From: Pelargonium tetragonum
Lineage: Eukaryota; Streptophyta; Magnoliopsida; Geraniales; Geraniaceae
Assembly: GCA_036897445.1 (NCBI GenBank)
Contig: JAYMTL010000069.1
Coordinates: 34,033 to 98,032, forward strand
Direction of reading: 5' to 3'
DNA length: 64,000 nucleotides
Shown: positions 39,801 through 52,619 of the stretch, in pieces
How the letters are laid out: each line of letters opens with the position of its first letter
How positions within the stretch are numbered: position 1 is the stretch's first letter
The notes under the pieces: generated by a model
The model's input: the letters and a program-made list of their open reading frames with translations, nothing else
Database searches by the model: none
Told to the model about the DNA's origin: nothing
Position numbers and translations under genes: made by a program

Positions 39801-42800
39801 AGAGGATCCTCCCTCCTCTGCTTTCCCTATCCATAATTACTATTAAGTACTTTTTATTTAGTAATGTCTATATTGTAGAATTGTATAAACCTCTCAAGCT
39901 AAATTTAATAAATAAAGGATCGCAAGACTGAGAGTCCGAGTAATTAGACTTTTCTCTCTATCTCGCATAAGAAATCCTACTGGTAGCCCCTGATAGATAA
40001 ACCATATAGAACCGGGGAGCCTTTTTCTATACAATTAGAAGGCTTTTTTGGGACAAGTTGTGACGGATTTAATGAACAAAAAGCGGGCACTAAGGACACT
40101 CCTCTTTATAATTATAGGCAGTAACCAATCAAACAAAAAGAGTCTATATTTTTTACATACTTTACTAAACTAAGCTTTTTCATAATTTTATAACCTATAG
40201 ATAGAGCCTTTAGTTCAAAAAAGCAGCATAGCCCGGTTATACGGGAATTCTATCTTTATATAGTCTACAAGGGTTTTCTGCCAGTCCCTTTTCACGTTGT
40301 TATGAATTAACCACTCTCTTCGAATGCACAGCGAAGATTTCTTCATTTGGTTTAGTATTAGATTCTCCTCTTTCTAGGGTTTTTTATGCAGTACTATACT
40401 GAACTGAGAAACTTCCCCCCCTGAGAAATCGAGTTAAAGCTTATTAAGGAAGGAAAGATCTTTCTCTTTACTTCATCTAAGTGTGACTCTTTGCTGGACC
40501 CCTTAGTTTATTTAACTGATAGGAGCAAAGCTTTATCCAGAGGTAAGGTTCCAAAAGGAGACTATAATGTAAGTGAGGTTTTTTCTAAACAGATAATACT
40601 CGAAGCAGGGTCCTCGATTCAACCCTTATGTACAAGAGTTTCGAATCACGCAACGCAGGACAAGTAACAACTGAATTTTAAAACTCTATTTTTATTTGAG
40701 TTGTAGTACTTTAGAGGCTCCTTCCTTTTTAGTTATTCCTTATATATAATATATGTGCCCCAGAAGCTACTTGAGTTACATCGATAGAGCTTAGGTCAAT
40801 TCTTTAGTTGTTAGTTGAAAGAGACTTTGGATTATGTTTAATTATGCCCAGACGACACTACTAAAAGACTCACTAGAATTTCAAGTATCAACCGCACAGG
40901 GAATTAAATAGCACGGGGGCAAAAGTAAATTACTAGTAAAAAGGAGGGGGAACTCCTACAAAACCAATGCACAAAAGTTTAAGTCAATTGAAGTTCACGG
41001 ATTGCCCCTGGTATCTCACCTTTCGGAATTAAGCTGACCTAGAAGAAGACTAGTCGTGTAATACAAACCTCTCAATAAATTCTATAGCTGACTTACTTTA
41101 GTTCAAATAGAAAAAAAGTACCCTTCCTTCTCCCTTATCCGTACCTATAGGAATCCGCCTTTATTTTCGGAGAATCCTATAAAGTGTCCGGGGGAATGAT
41201 TTTAGTACATAAGAGTCCTTGTAAATTCCTTCATCAGAATTTAATTTGCTGAATCACTCACATTTTACAAAATAGCTTAGAACCCTTTTTATTTCTTACT
41301 CGCCGTTCGGGGTATCCGGTATTGCTCTTAATTTTTCTTAGTATTTTTAATACCTGTAATATTTTATTTACTAGATTTTGGGACCCCCTTTTTTATAACG
41401 CAAACCCTTTTTTTAGTATAGGCAAGCTCCGGTAAAATTCTGAGGGAAACAGGGAATACCGAAACAAGCCGAGGCCCTAGTAAAAACTATTAAATAAACA
41501 GGAACTCTACCCAAGTTTTTAAGTTAAGGGTTCTCTATAAGTTTTCTTTACTTAAAATAGAGTGATTCTTGTTAGGACTTTATCGCGAAAATAAGTCCTA
41601 ATTTTCCTAGGAAGTTATATAATAAAGAATAAGGAGGAACTAAGTTTTTGAGAAGAAGCTACCGTATCTTTTCTCTAGGTTATTCCTAAAATTTCGTGCT
41701 TATACTACTAACTGTAAACTACTTAGATAGTTTTTTATTCTATTCTAGGGGAATACTACGCCGAAGATAGGGGCTTGTCCGCTAAACAAAGAATTTTTAC
41801 CGCTATAACTAAAATTCTTGTATATAAATTGACTTTTCCGAATCCGCAGCATCCTCCTCAAAGCCCTTGTAATAACAAATTTTGCTAAGACTGAACCCAT
41901 TTACTCAATCTTTATATAAACTTTTGCCCATATCGAAAGCTACTTTTTAAAGGAATATCACACTTTTGATTTGAGGTAATTTTTAGAAATTTAAAAAGAA
42001 AAACTCAATTTTGTTGTGAGATTAGGAACTCCTTACCCGAGAGTTTCCTATTAGTTTTTGACTGAAATGAGTCGTATTTACAAATTTTACATAAAATATA
42101 GTAAAGCTTCGGAATAAACTTTTCCTATGGGGCAATCCTTTGGGATATTTTTACTAGGGTCCTGCCTAGGCTTTAGAATATGGGAAAGCTTGTAATATTA
42201 TATAACAGAGAATCTAATTCTTCTACAGTGAAAGCTCTTTTAATTTGTGTAACTTTAGTAAATCATCCTGGAGTATCCGAATAGGGAGCTACTTACCTTA
42301 TAAAATTGTCTTTAATTTAAAATGTTCTCTATTTTCCTACTCAAAATATCTCGACTTATAATCTTTCTAATTCTAAACCTTATAAAGAGCTTTGCTGGAT
42401 TTTGACTTCTGGGCAATACCGTAACATTAATAAAGTAAATAAAAAAGGATCCTTGAGGTTTGCTATAATAAAAGGACTCGTCTAAATATAAAATAGAAAG
42501 TTTACCTATACTCCAGAAGCCTCGCCCTTATATTTCAATCCAGCAGTACTTGCTTCCTTTTACGAGCGGGGTCCCCCAATGAAATTAGATTTATAAAGAA
42601 ATTTTATTGCTTAGTTAATCACAGGAAGCTTCACAAGGCTTACACAGTTCGGTAGTTTTTTTAATTGACTAGTATTTAATAGGTGACAAGATCCCAATCC
42701 AACTTCGTAAGAAAGACTTTAATGTCTATACTTTTCATATATAAAAGGGATCCATTAAGAATGTGTTAGTTACAAACTCCTCTGTTATAGTGAGAGTTAA

Positions 42801-43330
42801 TTCTTGTATTAGTAAATCTTTCTGAAATGGGTAGTTTATGGACACGCGTTTCGTGTAAAAAGTTTCTATCTTTATAGTCTAAAAAATCCTTAATGAACTT
42901 AAGCAGAGTGAAAGACCTATCTTCTTTGGTAAAGTAAAAGGGATATGGATACCCCTGGAGCTTTAAACTTTAATTTGTTGTTTTTATAACTTAAGCGATC
43001 CTATATTTAATTGGGATTAAGTAATATAAGTCTCAGCATGAGGGTTTCTAAAAAAGTTTCTCTTAAATTAATATTATAGAATACACTTAGGTTTATACCA
43101 TTCCTATCAAAACTCACACAAGCTTTTCCTGTATTTAGAGACGGTCTAGAATATACAAATTCTTTAGTTAAAAATTTATAATATTGGGAATCTACTTACG
43201 ACTCCCAAAGGGTGTTACATGGCAGGAATTCCTGATAATATAACTTATGAATTTCTCTACCCCCTTCCTTTTTGAATTTTATAAAATTTATGTTTTTGTT
43301 AAAAGTACTTTCTTAGATTAAAATTTTTTG

Positions 43331-43350
43331 TAACTAAAAATAACTAAAAA
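43331..43350. repeat. Perfect 10-nt tandem duplication
   Basis: TAACTAAAAA occurs twice head to tail; the period breaks on both sides. Confidence 0.9.
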
Positions 43351-45620
43351 AAACTTCAAATCTTACTCTTGAGAGTAGCTCTAATTTAAAAAAGAATAAG
43401 AAAGTCTTCTGCTCCTGGGCATGTACTCAACGCTGGATCCTATATACACAAAAACAAAGGATAAACTAATGCACTAATAAAAAAAAGTGTTACTTAAATT
43501 TCTCACAAAGCTTAAGAATTTTAATTATGTTAACGGAAGACTTTTTTTTTGTAAAATTTATATTTGGAGTTGCCCTTATTAGGAATTTGTCTGTATACTG
43601 TAAAGTGTTTGTGAAATTCTAGTCCTTCTAAAAAGCCTGTTACAAAAAGGGAGCTTTTCGAGCGGGAGAGGCGAAGGTTAACTGGTGAACTCTTACCACC
43701 AGGGGTCCATAGCCAAGTCTAAGGAAGAGGATGCAAACTGAAGTTAATGGATTCGGGAACCCCGCTTAAAATCTGCGTGAAAGGTTACCACCTTATTTAC
43801 TTGCTTTTGAGTTCAATACTTGCCCGGCTGTGTACTCCTAAAACAAAGTTCCTCAGCTGTTGTATTGGTAGTGTGATTTGGCTCCTTTAGAATAGAATCT
43901 TGAGGTATATAAAGAATATGATAGCCTTCACTCAAGCTTTATCTTAAATATACTTGTTAATGCAGGCGTAGATTGCCCTATTTTAGGGTTTTGACAGGGC
44001 GGTAAAAAAGAATATTAGGTGTTTTAGAACAAAACTTATATAAACTGGACAATTAAAATTAAGAAGGGTCTTTACCACGGGGTTAATTAGGGGTTTCTTG
44101 TATTGTAATAGATTGAATTTCTTAGTTAAGTATAATTAAGGTATTTAATTGTGATTAGTTTAGTGCTTGATAATATAATATGGGTGGCCTGGAGCAATAA
44201 CTAATGCAAATTAAAAAAGTTCGTACGAGATACTGATAGAAAACTCTAGGAAGAGGATAAATGCTTGAGACACATACTGGGAGGGCCTTAGGCAGTTAAG
44301 AATCCCTTGCTTTTTTACAGAAAGCTTCTCTATATCTATCCTAAAACACTACAAAGAATGCTAGAAAGTTTAAGATAGAAGTAGCTAACCAGCGAAGCAC
44401 TTGATGCTTTTCTTTTTTTAGGGTTAGTGTTCGGTTCAACACTTTCATTTGGGTTTCTACAAGAGTGGCATACTAATAGTGAAAGCACAGCGCCTTAAAG
44501 GAGGTTTTATCTTTACCCTTAAATAGACTTTAGTGACAATGTCTTTATACCCGTGCCTATTGTTCTGTTCTGGATTAGAAAAGAACCTTGATTCAAGTTG
44601 AGGAAAACAAAGCTTGCTGAGATGCCTGGGGTATATAGCAGACAAAATCTTTTAAGTTTTTATCCTAAATCAGGGTACTCTTATAACCTGTTATGAAAGC
44701 TCCCTCTTAAATTTTTGATTATGGTAATTATATTCAGTAAGTTGTTTTATCGCTGGAACCTATTGCAAATACTCTTATTTCAGAGTAAAACAAGCCCTCC
44801 CTCGTAATATAAATTTTTTCTTTGAATGTTTGGCTTTAGAGGGCCACCTTCTTTCATAAGGCTAAAAGAGAAAGGGAACCAACCTGGCTAGTAAATAAAA
44901 ATTTAGTATCTAACTTTCCGAAAAGAAAAGGGGGACTTATTAATAAAAGCATCAAGACCCGAATATCGGTACGAGTATACTTCTGTATCCCTCGGGCTGG
45001 CTTAAAGATTTTTATTTTTATCCTGGAATACTCTTACTTATCTGGATTCCCGAGCTGTCTTTTATTTACCTAGCAGCTACAACCTAATTTCCCCCTATTA
45101 TAACGCACCTAGCGAGTTAAAACGCAAAGCTATTGGAATTGTAAATAATGTCTCGGATAAGATAAGAGAAAAGGATTCCCCGACAGTTCTCCAGATTATC
45201 CTTTTGCAATTGATAGGTTGAGGGAGAAGCGATGCAAAAGCCCAGATAAGCTAACTTTAGCTATAAAGAGGCGTTCATAAATTTTTATTCATAGGCGCCA
45301 CTTTCCAATGTTACAAAGTAGTTTATATAAGACTTTGAATTACTAGAAAGGGTTTTTTTCTCATGTGTATGTGTACAAGACAAGTTAAGATGTTCTCATG
45401 CTAAGGATTCCCTTCAGTGTCAGCATACTAGCCTGTTAATTAGCTTCCATCGGTAAAGTAAGATCTTGCTATGAAAATCCATTCTATAACCTCTAAATCT
45501 ACTTATCTATTGATGCACTAAATCCCGGCTTTCGATGAATTTAATGCGTAAAAGTACACCATTCTGGGTTTCAAGAAGGCTTTCCCTTGTAATTTACCCT
45601 TTGTATTTGAGACGAAATTA

Positions 45621-45634
45621 CCCTGTATACAGGG
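45621..45634. repeat. 14-bp perfect palindrome
   Basis: CCCTGTATACAGGG is fully self-complementary without a spacer. Fewer than one perfect 14-bp palindrome is expected per window at this composition if even-length palindromes of this G+C content are considered. It has no gene beside it. It belongs with the general excess of G+C palindromes in the window. Confidence 0.6.
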
Positions 45635-48600
45635 ATTTGCGTACAGTTTACCTCTGTATTAGCTTTAGATTATGGGGATTTCCTAGAGCAGCAAGGTTTT
45701 GACCTCAAGTACAGACTACAAGAAGCTCCATCTATTTGTATTTAGCACCCAATCTATCTTGACTAGACTTAGATTATGTCATTTGCCTTAGTATTTTAGC
45801 ACTAGGTATTTTTAACATGGGTGTAAGGTAAACCCACAAACAAGCCCGAAGAGAGCTCTTCCCTTTGACCTTTTGAGAGCTGACAAAGGTATATAAATTC
45901 AAAGTCTTTATCCACCCCAATCCAAAATGTAAAACAGTAAAAATAGAAACGCTTAATATAAGACAAAATTCAACATAAAATTGGCATCATTTGAAGATGG
46001 GATTAGTATCTTGATGAAATTTTCCCTTGGTAATGTGTTCACAACTAATTCTTTGCGATTACAGTCACTAAGACGAGTACTCAATTTCCCATAGAATTAT
46101 AGGGACTTATATTCATGTACCCTTTGTAGCTTTAGGAATGGAAGTTTTTGAACTGGCCTGGTACGTATTTATATCTATATTTGTGGTTAGTGCTTTTCCA
46201 GTATCTGTAAGTGAGTAATCTACACCAAGGAAGTTCTTTACTTTATTTAACCAGATAGCTATGTTTTCCAGGTCTCAGTATCTTGTCTTGGTTAAAGGGT
46301 CAACGGACCGAATTCAAGTATGGGAAATCTGACGTAAATGATAATAAAAATCTTTCTGGATCTGAGCACAGTGATTCTAATTCTCGGACAAAGTCTTTTC
46401 CTAATTATACCCACTCGTGTGTTATTGGATATTTTGACTCTCTTAAACCCCTAAATTATTCTGGAAAAGGGCTCCAAAAGCTTAAATGTACACACCACCT
46501 TTTTAAAGGGAATTGGGGTAGGGGTCCCCTTTTTTGAAGCGTATAGCTTACGTGTTTCTTGCTTCGAATTTCTGAACGTAGTGCATTCTTTAAAGTATGA
46601 TTCCGATATTGCTAAGCTTTTATGATAGAAGTTACTGATACTCACTATACATATGACTTGTGCTCTCGATAATTAATCTGATTCCTATAAAATTTAGGCT
46701 TATATAGTTAAATATTACTCTAACATAACCTGCAGTATCTCCCGAAAAGGAGTTCCCGCTAATATAAAAAGAACCACGCCCAAAAGAAATAGAACACTGT
46801 GGTGGATTTTCTTACTTCCACATCTCAATTTAAATCAATTTAGAGTAAAGTACTTGTCAAAGTGAATGTAAATAGGCTTGCTGAGTTTGGGTTCCACCTT
46901 GATACTAGTTGCAAAAAAGTATTAAACGTTTGATAGTTGTTAAGGTTCAGACAAAATTGAAGTGCTATTAACTTCTTGATTTCGTGTAACTTGCTTTGAC
47001 CTGATTTAGTTCTTGGGGTGTCTCTTAATAAAACTTTAAAGGGTTCTCTAGGAAAAGAGAGGACTTCTTATTTACGGACTTGAGCATACTTGCTAAACAT
47101 TAAAAAAAGAGAGTTTTTAGCTGACAAAAACAGACTTCGGATTGCACAGCCCCTAACTAAGTCAAGCTTTACTATTTTCAAAATTTTGGATACAAAATGC
47201 GACCTTTTAGAGTTTTTATAGGGTAATCGAGCTGCAAAAGCTAAGGTTAAAGGTAAGAGGTGCTAAAAATAGAAAAATGAAGGCCCGAAGCTTTGACTAT
47301 AAAACAGGAATGAAATTCCAGGAGTATCCGTAGTTAAAGTACCGGGTCAGTAAGATATCCAAAGCATGCTATACGGACGTGTAGGTTTTATAGAATTTTT
47401 TAGGATGTGAAAGACTTATAAAATAATTGTCAGTGTTAAAACTTCTAAGTCCTGCTGTGTATGACAAATTAAGGGAAGCCGCGAGGATTAAGTTAAAAGT
47501 AGAATAGTATGCTATGGATGTAGGGTGGCAAAGCTCGTCTACAAATCTTAATAAAAAAATCTAAGGCATGCTCTTGCTATTTAAGTAAATGTCAACAAGT
47601 CAATAGGATTTTTCCAAGGGCATTACATTCTGTACTTGTGAGGTTCATAAGATGCTTTTACTCTGCTGGCTTATAAGGGCGATTAAATACGCAAGAATAA
47701 GAATGCCTTTTTTATGTATATACATTTGAGAAGCACTATAATCTTATTCGCCGACCCATCCCTCTTTATAACCGGGTTGCTAAGTTGAAATAAGCTTTTT
47801 ATCTTAATACTTCCTAGAAGAATCATTTAGAGACCTGTGGATATAGGGCTATTTATCTTGACTTGAAAAAAATCCTGGGTGGATATCCTTTACTTTAGCG
47901 ATAGAACTAATTTAGTAAGTAAAAGAGCGTTCTTATATTAGAGGTAAACCTTCTATTTCTTTTCCTTTTAAGGGAGTAACTTATGTGTTTTTTTTCTAGA
48001 ACTGCTTTTTAATAAAATATTTGGGCATACACAGCAGGAGTACTTTTAGAGTTTCTTATTATAGAAAATCCCTTTCTTTAGTAGAGGACTAGGACTTTTA
48101 GGTTTCATTCATTTTTAATTACACTAAAGTCTTTTTTTAGGCTTTTTACCAGCTTTTGGTACTTGGGGCCCCTTTCAGGCTTCAGGTAAGAAACGCATAG
48201 TAAAAATAGTAGAAAGAAATTCCTTTTTCGTGATAGAATAAGAGGTCTTGTAGTTTATGTGAAAAGGACCCTTAGTTTTTTTCCAATTACCCGAATTCCT
48301 ATTTATTCTTATTGTCTTTCAAGTAAGTGGGGGTGTCGCTATATCGGAATATCCTATTATAGAGTCAGTGATAAGAGAGAGTAAATCTATTACTTAGGTT
48401 GTATGACAAACCCCCCTCGCGCCTGCTGTTTTAGTTACGGTTAGTCCTTGTTTCTCGAGTTTTAGCTATCAACCCGGCTTTTGCCCTTGTTAGCCCCTTT
48501 TTTTTGATTGTAAGTATTTAGGATATAACCTGCCTGAAAGCCCCTTTAGTCCAGTCTCGAGTTAAGTATATAAAATTGAGATTTTTTCAACTGTAAGAGA

Positions 48601-50539
48601 ATTTTCAGATTGTAAGGAATAAAAATAAGCCTACAATAGACACAGAGAATTTGGTGGCATTGTATCCTTTGTTGATAAGGGTAAAAGTTCATATAGAATT
48701 TCTAATAAGAAGAATCTTTAGGACACTTTTGAGGATCCTTTTTCTTTGTTTAGCTTCTAAAGGACCCCTCTTGTGATAGTATAATTGCTTCTGGGTTTTC
48801 TTTCGGAATGCTTATTATTTATTATTACGAGGTTTTCTATTACAGCGAGCAGTGCTAGTTGGGAGAGAGAAGTTCTTTATGGAGAGTTTGCATGCTCCTA
48901 TCTCCTACGAATATAAAGATAAGTAATGGTGGTATGAGCAACAAAGCTAGTATAGTACAAATAAAAGAGAAATCTACAGATACTGAACGAGTTAGAAATT
49001 ACCCCTTTATAAAGGAATTCCGCTAGATAAGAAAGCTCCTTTAGGATACCTCAGACTCCTAAAAAAGCTAACAAGCACTGTAACCTATAAAAAGGAGAAA
49101 AATCATACACGAAGCCTTCTTTAAAATGTGTTAAATCAGTTAAATCCGAAAGTGGCATACAAAAGGTAATCCTTGTAATTAACCTTTCTTATTTTTTTTT
49201 AAGATGTAACATTTAGTCGCTTAATAAGGAAACTCTAGTATATATTTGACAAGATCAGATATCCATGAGAAGCCCTTAGTTATAAGAATTCTGTTTAATT
49301 CCGTAGGATAGATTAGAACCCCCAGTAAATTAACTTATTTTAGCAAAAGGGTTGTTAAAAGTTATCGACGGCTTCTATATATTCTATTAAAATTCTAAAT
49401 TTGTTTGTAAACTCAAGGGGGTCCTTATGGTTGTAACTTTTTATTCTGTGGTACTTGTTGTTCATTGCAAATTATCACCCACAGCTCAATACCCTATTAT
49501 ATAAATAAAGGGGAAGTATAGCTTCATAAGGACTCCTTAGTTGAAAGTCCATACATAAATAAATGGATTTAAAGTTGAGGGCTTGTAGTCACTCCATTTG
49601 GAAATAATTTGTTCTTACTCCAAAACTTCGGTATAATCTCAATCACGGGGCTTTCTCTCTAAATGAAAATAGAGTACCCCACTAGAAAGCAAGGCAAATC
49701 CCTTTAGAGCCCCAAAACCCCTAGCGATAGGCGCTAAAATAAAACCTCTCTTTTAGAATATTAAGTTTTTTTCCTAAGTCCGAGAAACCTTACTTTAGAA
49801 AAGCTTATTACCTTCTGGGTACTACAGCAAACCCGTTTTAAGATAAGCAGCACCCCCTTTCAGGACAAAGTCAAGTCTCTTACAGAAGCTCCCTCTACAT
49901 TATATATTAACAGAGGCCCCCATATCCTAGCAAGGGGAAGATAGCAACTTTAATTGTTTAAAAACGAGTCAAAATCGTAGTTAAGTGAAACAGCGCATCT
50001 CGGTAGCTAAACGGATATGTGTTGCACTAAGGTTTATTCGCACAGATACTTAAAATGTTGGACTGCCCGGTTTATCAAGTAAACAACATCTTATAGAGCT
50101 TATCTAAAGTAATTGTAGAACCAGAAAAAGAGTAGCATTAAAATTAAGAGGTATCCTTAAAAAGCTTGGGTTTAAGTGCTCGCTTCCTCACAAGCGATTT
50201 AATCAAAGGTTACTACTAGTAAATAGTAAAAGAAGTCAGTAGCTCCGTAACGAAGTTTTAGTTATGCTCTCTTTAATCTCTAGAGAATTCTGATTACCCT
50301 TTACTCTTATATCAGGCTGTTGTATTCTTTACTCGCTTTGAGGAAGTATCCTTATTCGTGTAGTAATTAACAGAAACTAGTAACACTGTTGTGTATATAG
50401 AGCTGTATGTGACTTGTGTCTTTACTAGAATACGCAAGATAAATCTCCTTTTTTGATTACTAACCCAGTTAGGAATGTTCGACTAACTTTCCACAAAACT
50501 CCTTTATTAGTTTTTGAAATTCCCCTAAAAATTTCAAGG

Positions 50540-50800
50540 TAACCTCAACCACCTGCCTTTCACTACAGAAGATCTATCCCCTTCTCAAACTCAGAGACCT
50601 ACTTGGGGCATTCTCTACCTTAGGGGCCTGTCTTATTTCTTTTCTATGATTTGTCCCACCAATAAAAAAGACCTTAACCAAAGGTAAAAATAGCCTACAC
50701 TAGTACTGTGTTACTAGGTTCCTTCCTAATGACCGTGAAAATGACTTCCTTAGTGGATACTCTATTTATTGAAAGAAAGCTGGGTTTACTTACTTATACA
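50540..50800 (-). pseudogene. Weak relic ORF with Gln-to-stop pattern
   Basis: On the minus strand from about 50800, one frame reads as plausible protein (for example RVSTKEVIFTVIRKEPSNTV) and continues to about 50540, interrupted by six TAA/TAG and two TGA codons. About 30 % of codons start with G. Each TAR could be a former CAA/CAG, as in the 34 kb relic. The stop density is near background and the region lacks the clear TpA-rich border seen elsewhere, so chance is a real possibility. No family is recognised. Confidence 0.25.
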
Positions 50801-51792
50801 ACACAAGATCCGGATATCCTACTCTATCGAGCCCCTCTTACTCATCGAAACTTTTGTTTACACAAATGTGAATTCTAAGGTTTTATAACAATTGTGCAAT
50901 TTACAGGTGAAAGGGGGTGGTCCTGTAACAGCCGAAAACACCGTTAACCATCTATCTACTCTTTACCTTTAATAGGAATAGTAACTAGGATCCCTTTTTT
51001 TAGTTATATTGAGGCACTACCTTATATAATTATATAAGAGTCCATAAGCTGCGTACAGCATTTGCATAGGTTTTTTAGAGCAGACCCTGCCGAGGGGTTT
51101 CCCCAGTTTTGGTATTATAAATTTATCATACTTTACGGGTTTTCCTTTAGGAATTTCAGACATATTAGCATTGCCTTTAACTCTTTAAACTATCTATGAT
51201 AAAAGGGGCGGCGCCCTTACTTGATATCCTTTGTCCAGGTTACTGTATGGGCCTCCGTAGCAATTAAACTTGAGTACTATTATATTTACACGAGGGTCCC
51301 AGTGAGAAAAGAAGTTTTTGCTGTCCACAAGATAACCATTTGTGCAGTAATCTCGTATTTTACCGAATATGCCTACTTAGTAAAAAAGTTTTGAGGTATA
51401 ATAGGGGCCACTCTCCCTTTTATCAAATTTAGTAGCACAGAATTGGAACTAGGAATTATAACGAAACAAGATGCGCAGGTCATTAGGTTTTACAGGGTGT
51501 CTTTTCTAAGAGCCCTGGTTAGTAAACTTATAGAATACTAACAACTTGAAGCTCCACGGGAAAATGCTATACTTTTTGCACCGTTCCCTTTTGAGCGTAC
51601 TTTACTTACAAACCCGAGCTTGCTTTTCGTGAAGGAGGATAGTAATAACTTATGTGAAGGAACCCACAATATCCAAGTGTTAGTACATAAGTTTCTTTTT
51701 TATAGGCTATAATTTTGGAGCTCCTTCATTTAAATTAAAGCGCAGGATTGGGAAAGGGATCCCTTGTGTACTGCCCGGGAGGTTTAAACTTT

Positions 51793-51810
51793 AATATGAA
51801 AAATATGAAA
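51793..51810. repeat. Perfect 9-nt tandem duplication
   Basis: AATATGAAA occurs twice with no spacer and no extension. Confidence 0.9.
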
Positions 51811-52598
51811 GTTATATAAAGCACGAATCTAGGTTAGAACAAAGGACTCTTTCTTAGAGGTTATACCCAAACCTGGACGGATTTCTTAGTGCTTTTATTA
51901 GATTTCAAAGGACTCATAAGATAAGAACTTTTAAGGCATTCGGTTAGTTAAATATTGAGGGATTTTGTACCACTTATTAGAAAAGGTTCCTATCAGTAAA
52001 AAAGAAAAAGACTAAATTTGAGAGGTCTATTTTTCTTGAACAAAATATAAAGTGCTCAAAGGAATGAAATACTTTTCGCGGGTTATCCTTGCATTAAAAT
52101 GAAACTTTACCCTTCCAAAAAATCTTCCTTAACTCAATTACTAGGTATAGTGTGTACAGGGTTTTGGCGAGTTCTAGTTTTTTTAGGTATCTCGAGCTGA
52201 TCCAGACTCAAGGGACTCCATTTATTTAAACTGAGAAGCTACCACCGGGTTTCAAAAGCTTAAACTTTAGATTAGAGGGGCTAAAAGGGGCGTAATCTTA
52301 TTCTGTCTTTTCTATATGAGCGCTTAAAAAACTCTGCTTCTAGACCTAGAGTAAGGTTTTATCCTAGTATTTGCAGCCCTTATCAGTATAAATAAAGTTT
52401 TCCGGCATACTTTAAGGATTCGTTTAGAAGTGCTTTATAGAAGTTAAGTATCTCTGGTTCACAATCTGTTATACTATTTGCAAAGAAAAAATTCTCGGGA
52501 ATATTTAGAATAAAGAGCATATTTAAGTAATAAGGGAAGCTTTCTAACCTTTTCATCGAAACTCATAAGGAAAGTACATACGCCGATTAGTGGACCGA

Positions 52599-52619
52599 GA
52601 AGTACCGGGAAGTACCGGG
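52599..52619. repeat. Perfect 10-nt tandem duplication, G+C-rich
   Basis: GAAGTACCGG occurs twice, and one additional G keeps the period. Unlike most of the duplications it involves G+C-rich sequence, so it is not a product of simple A/T slippage. Confidence 0.9.

Noticed and set aside
46283-46645. 84-codon plus-strand and 64-codon minus-strand ORFs overlapping
   Set aside because: Low-complexity polar composition, no family, chance length; each is on the opposite strand of the other with no coding bias.
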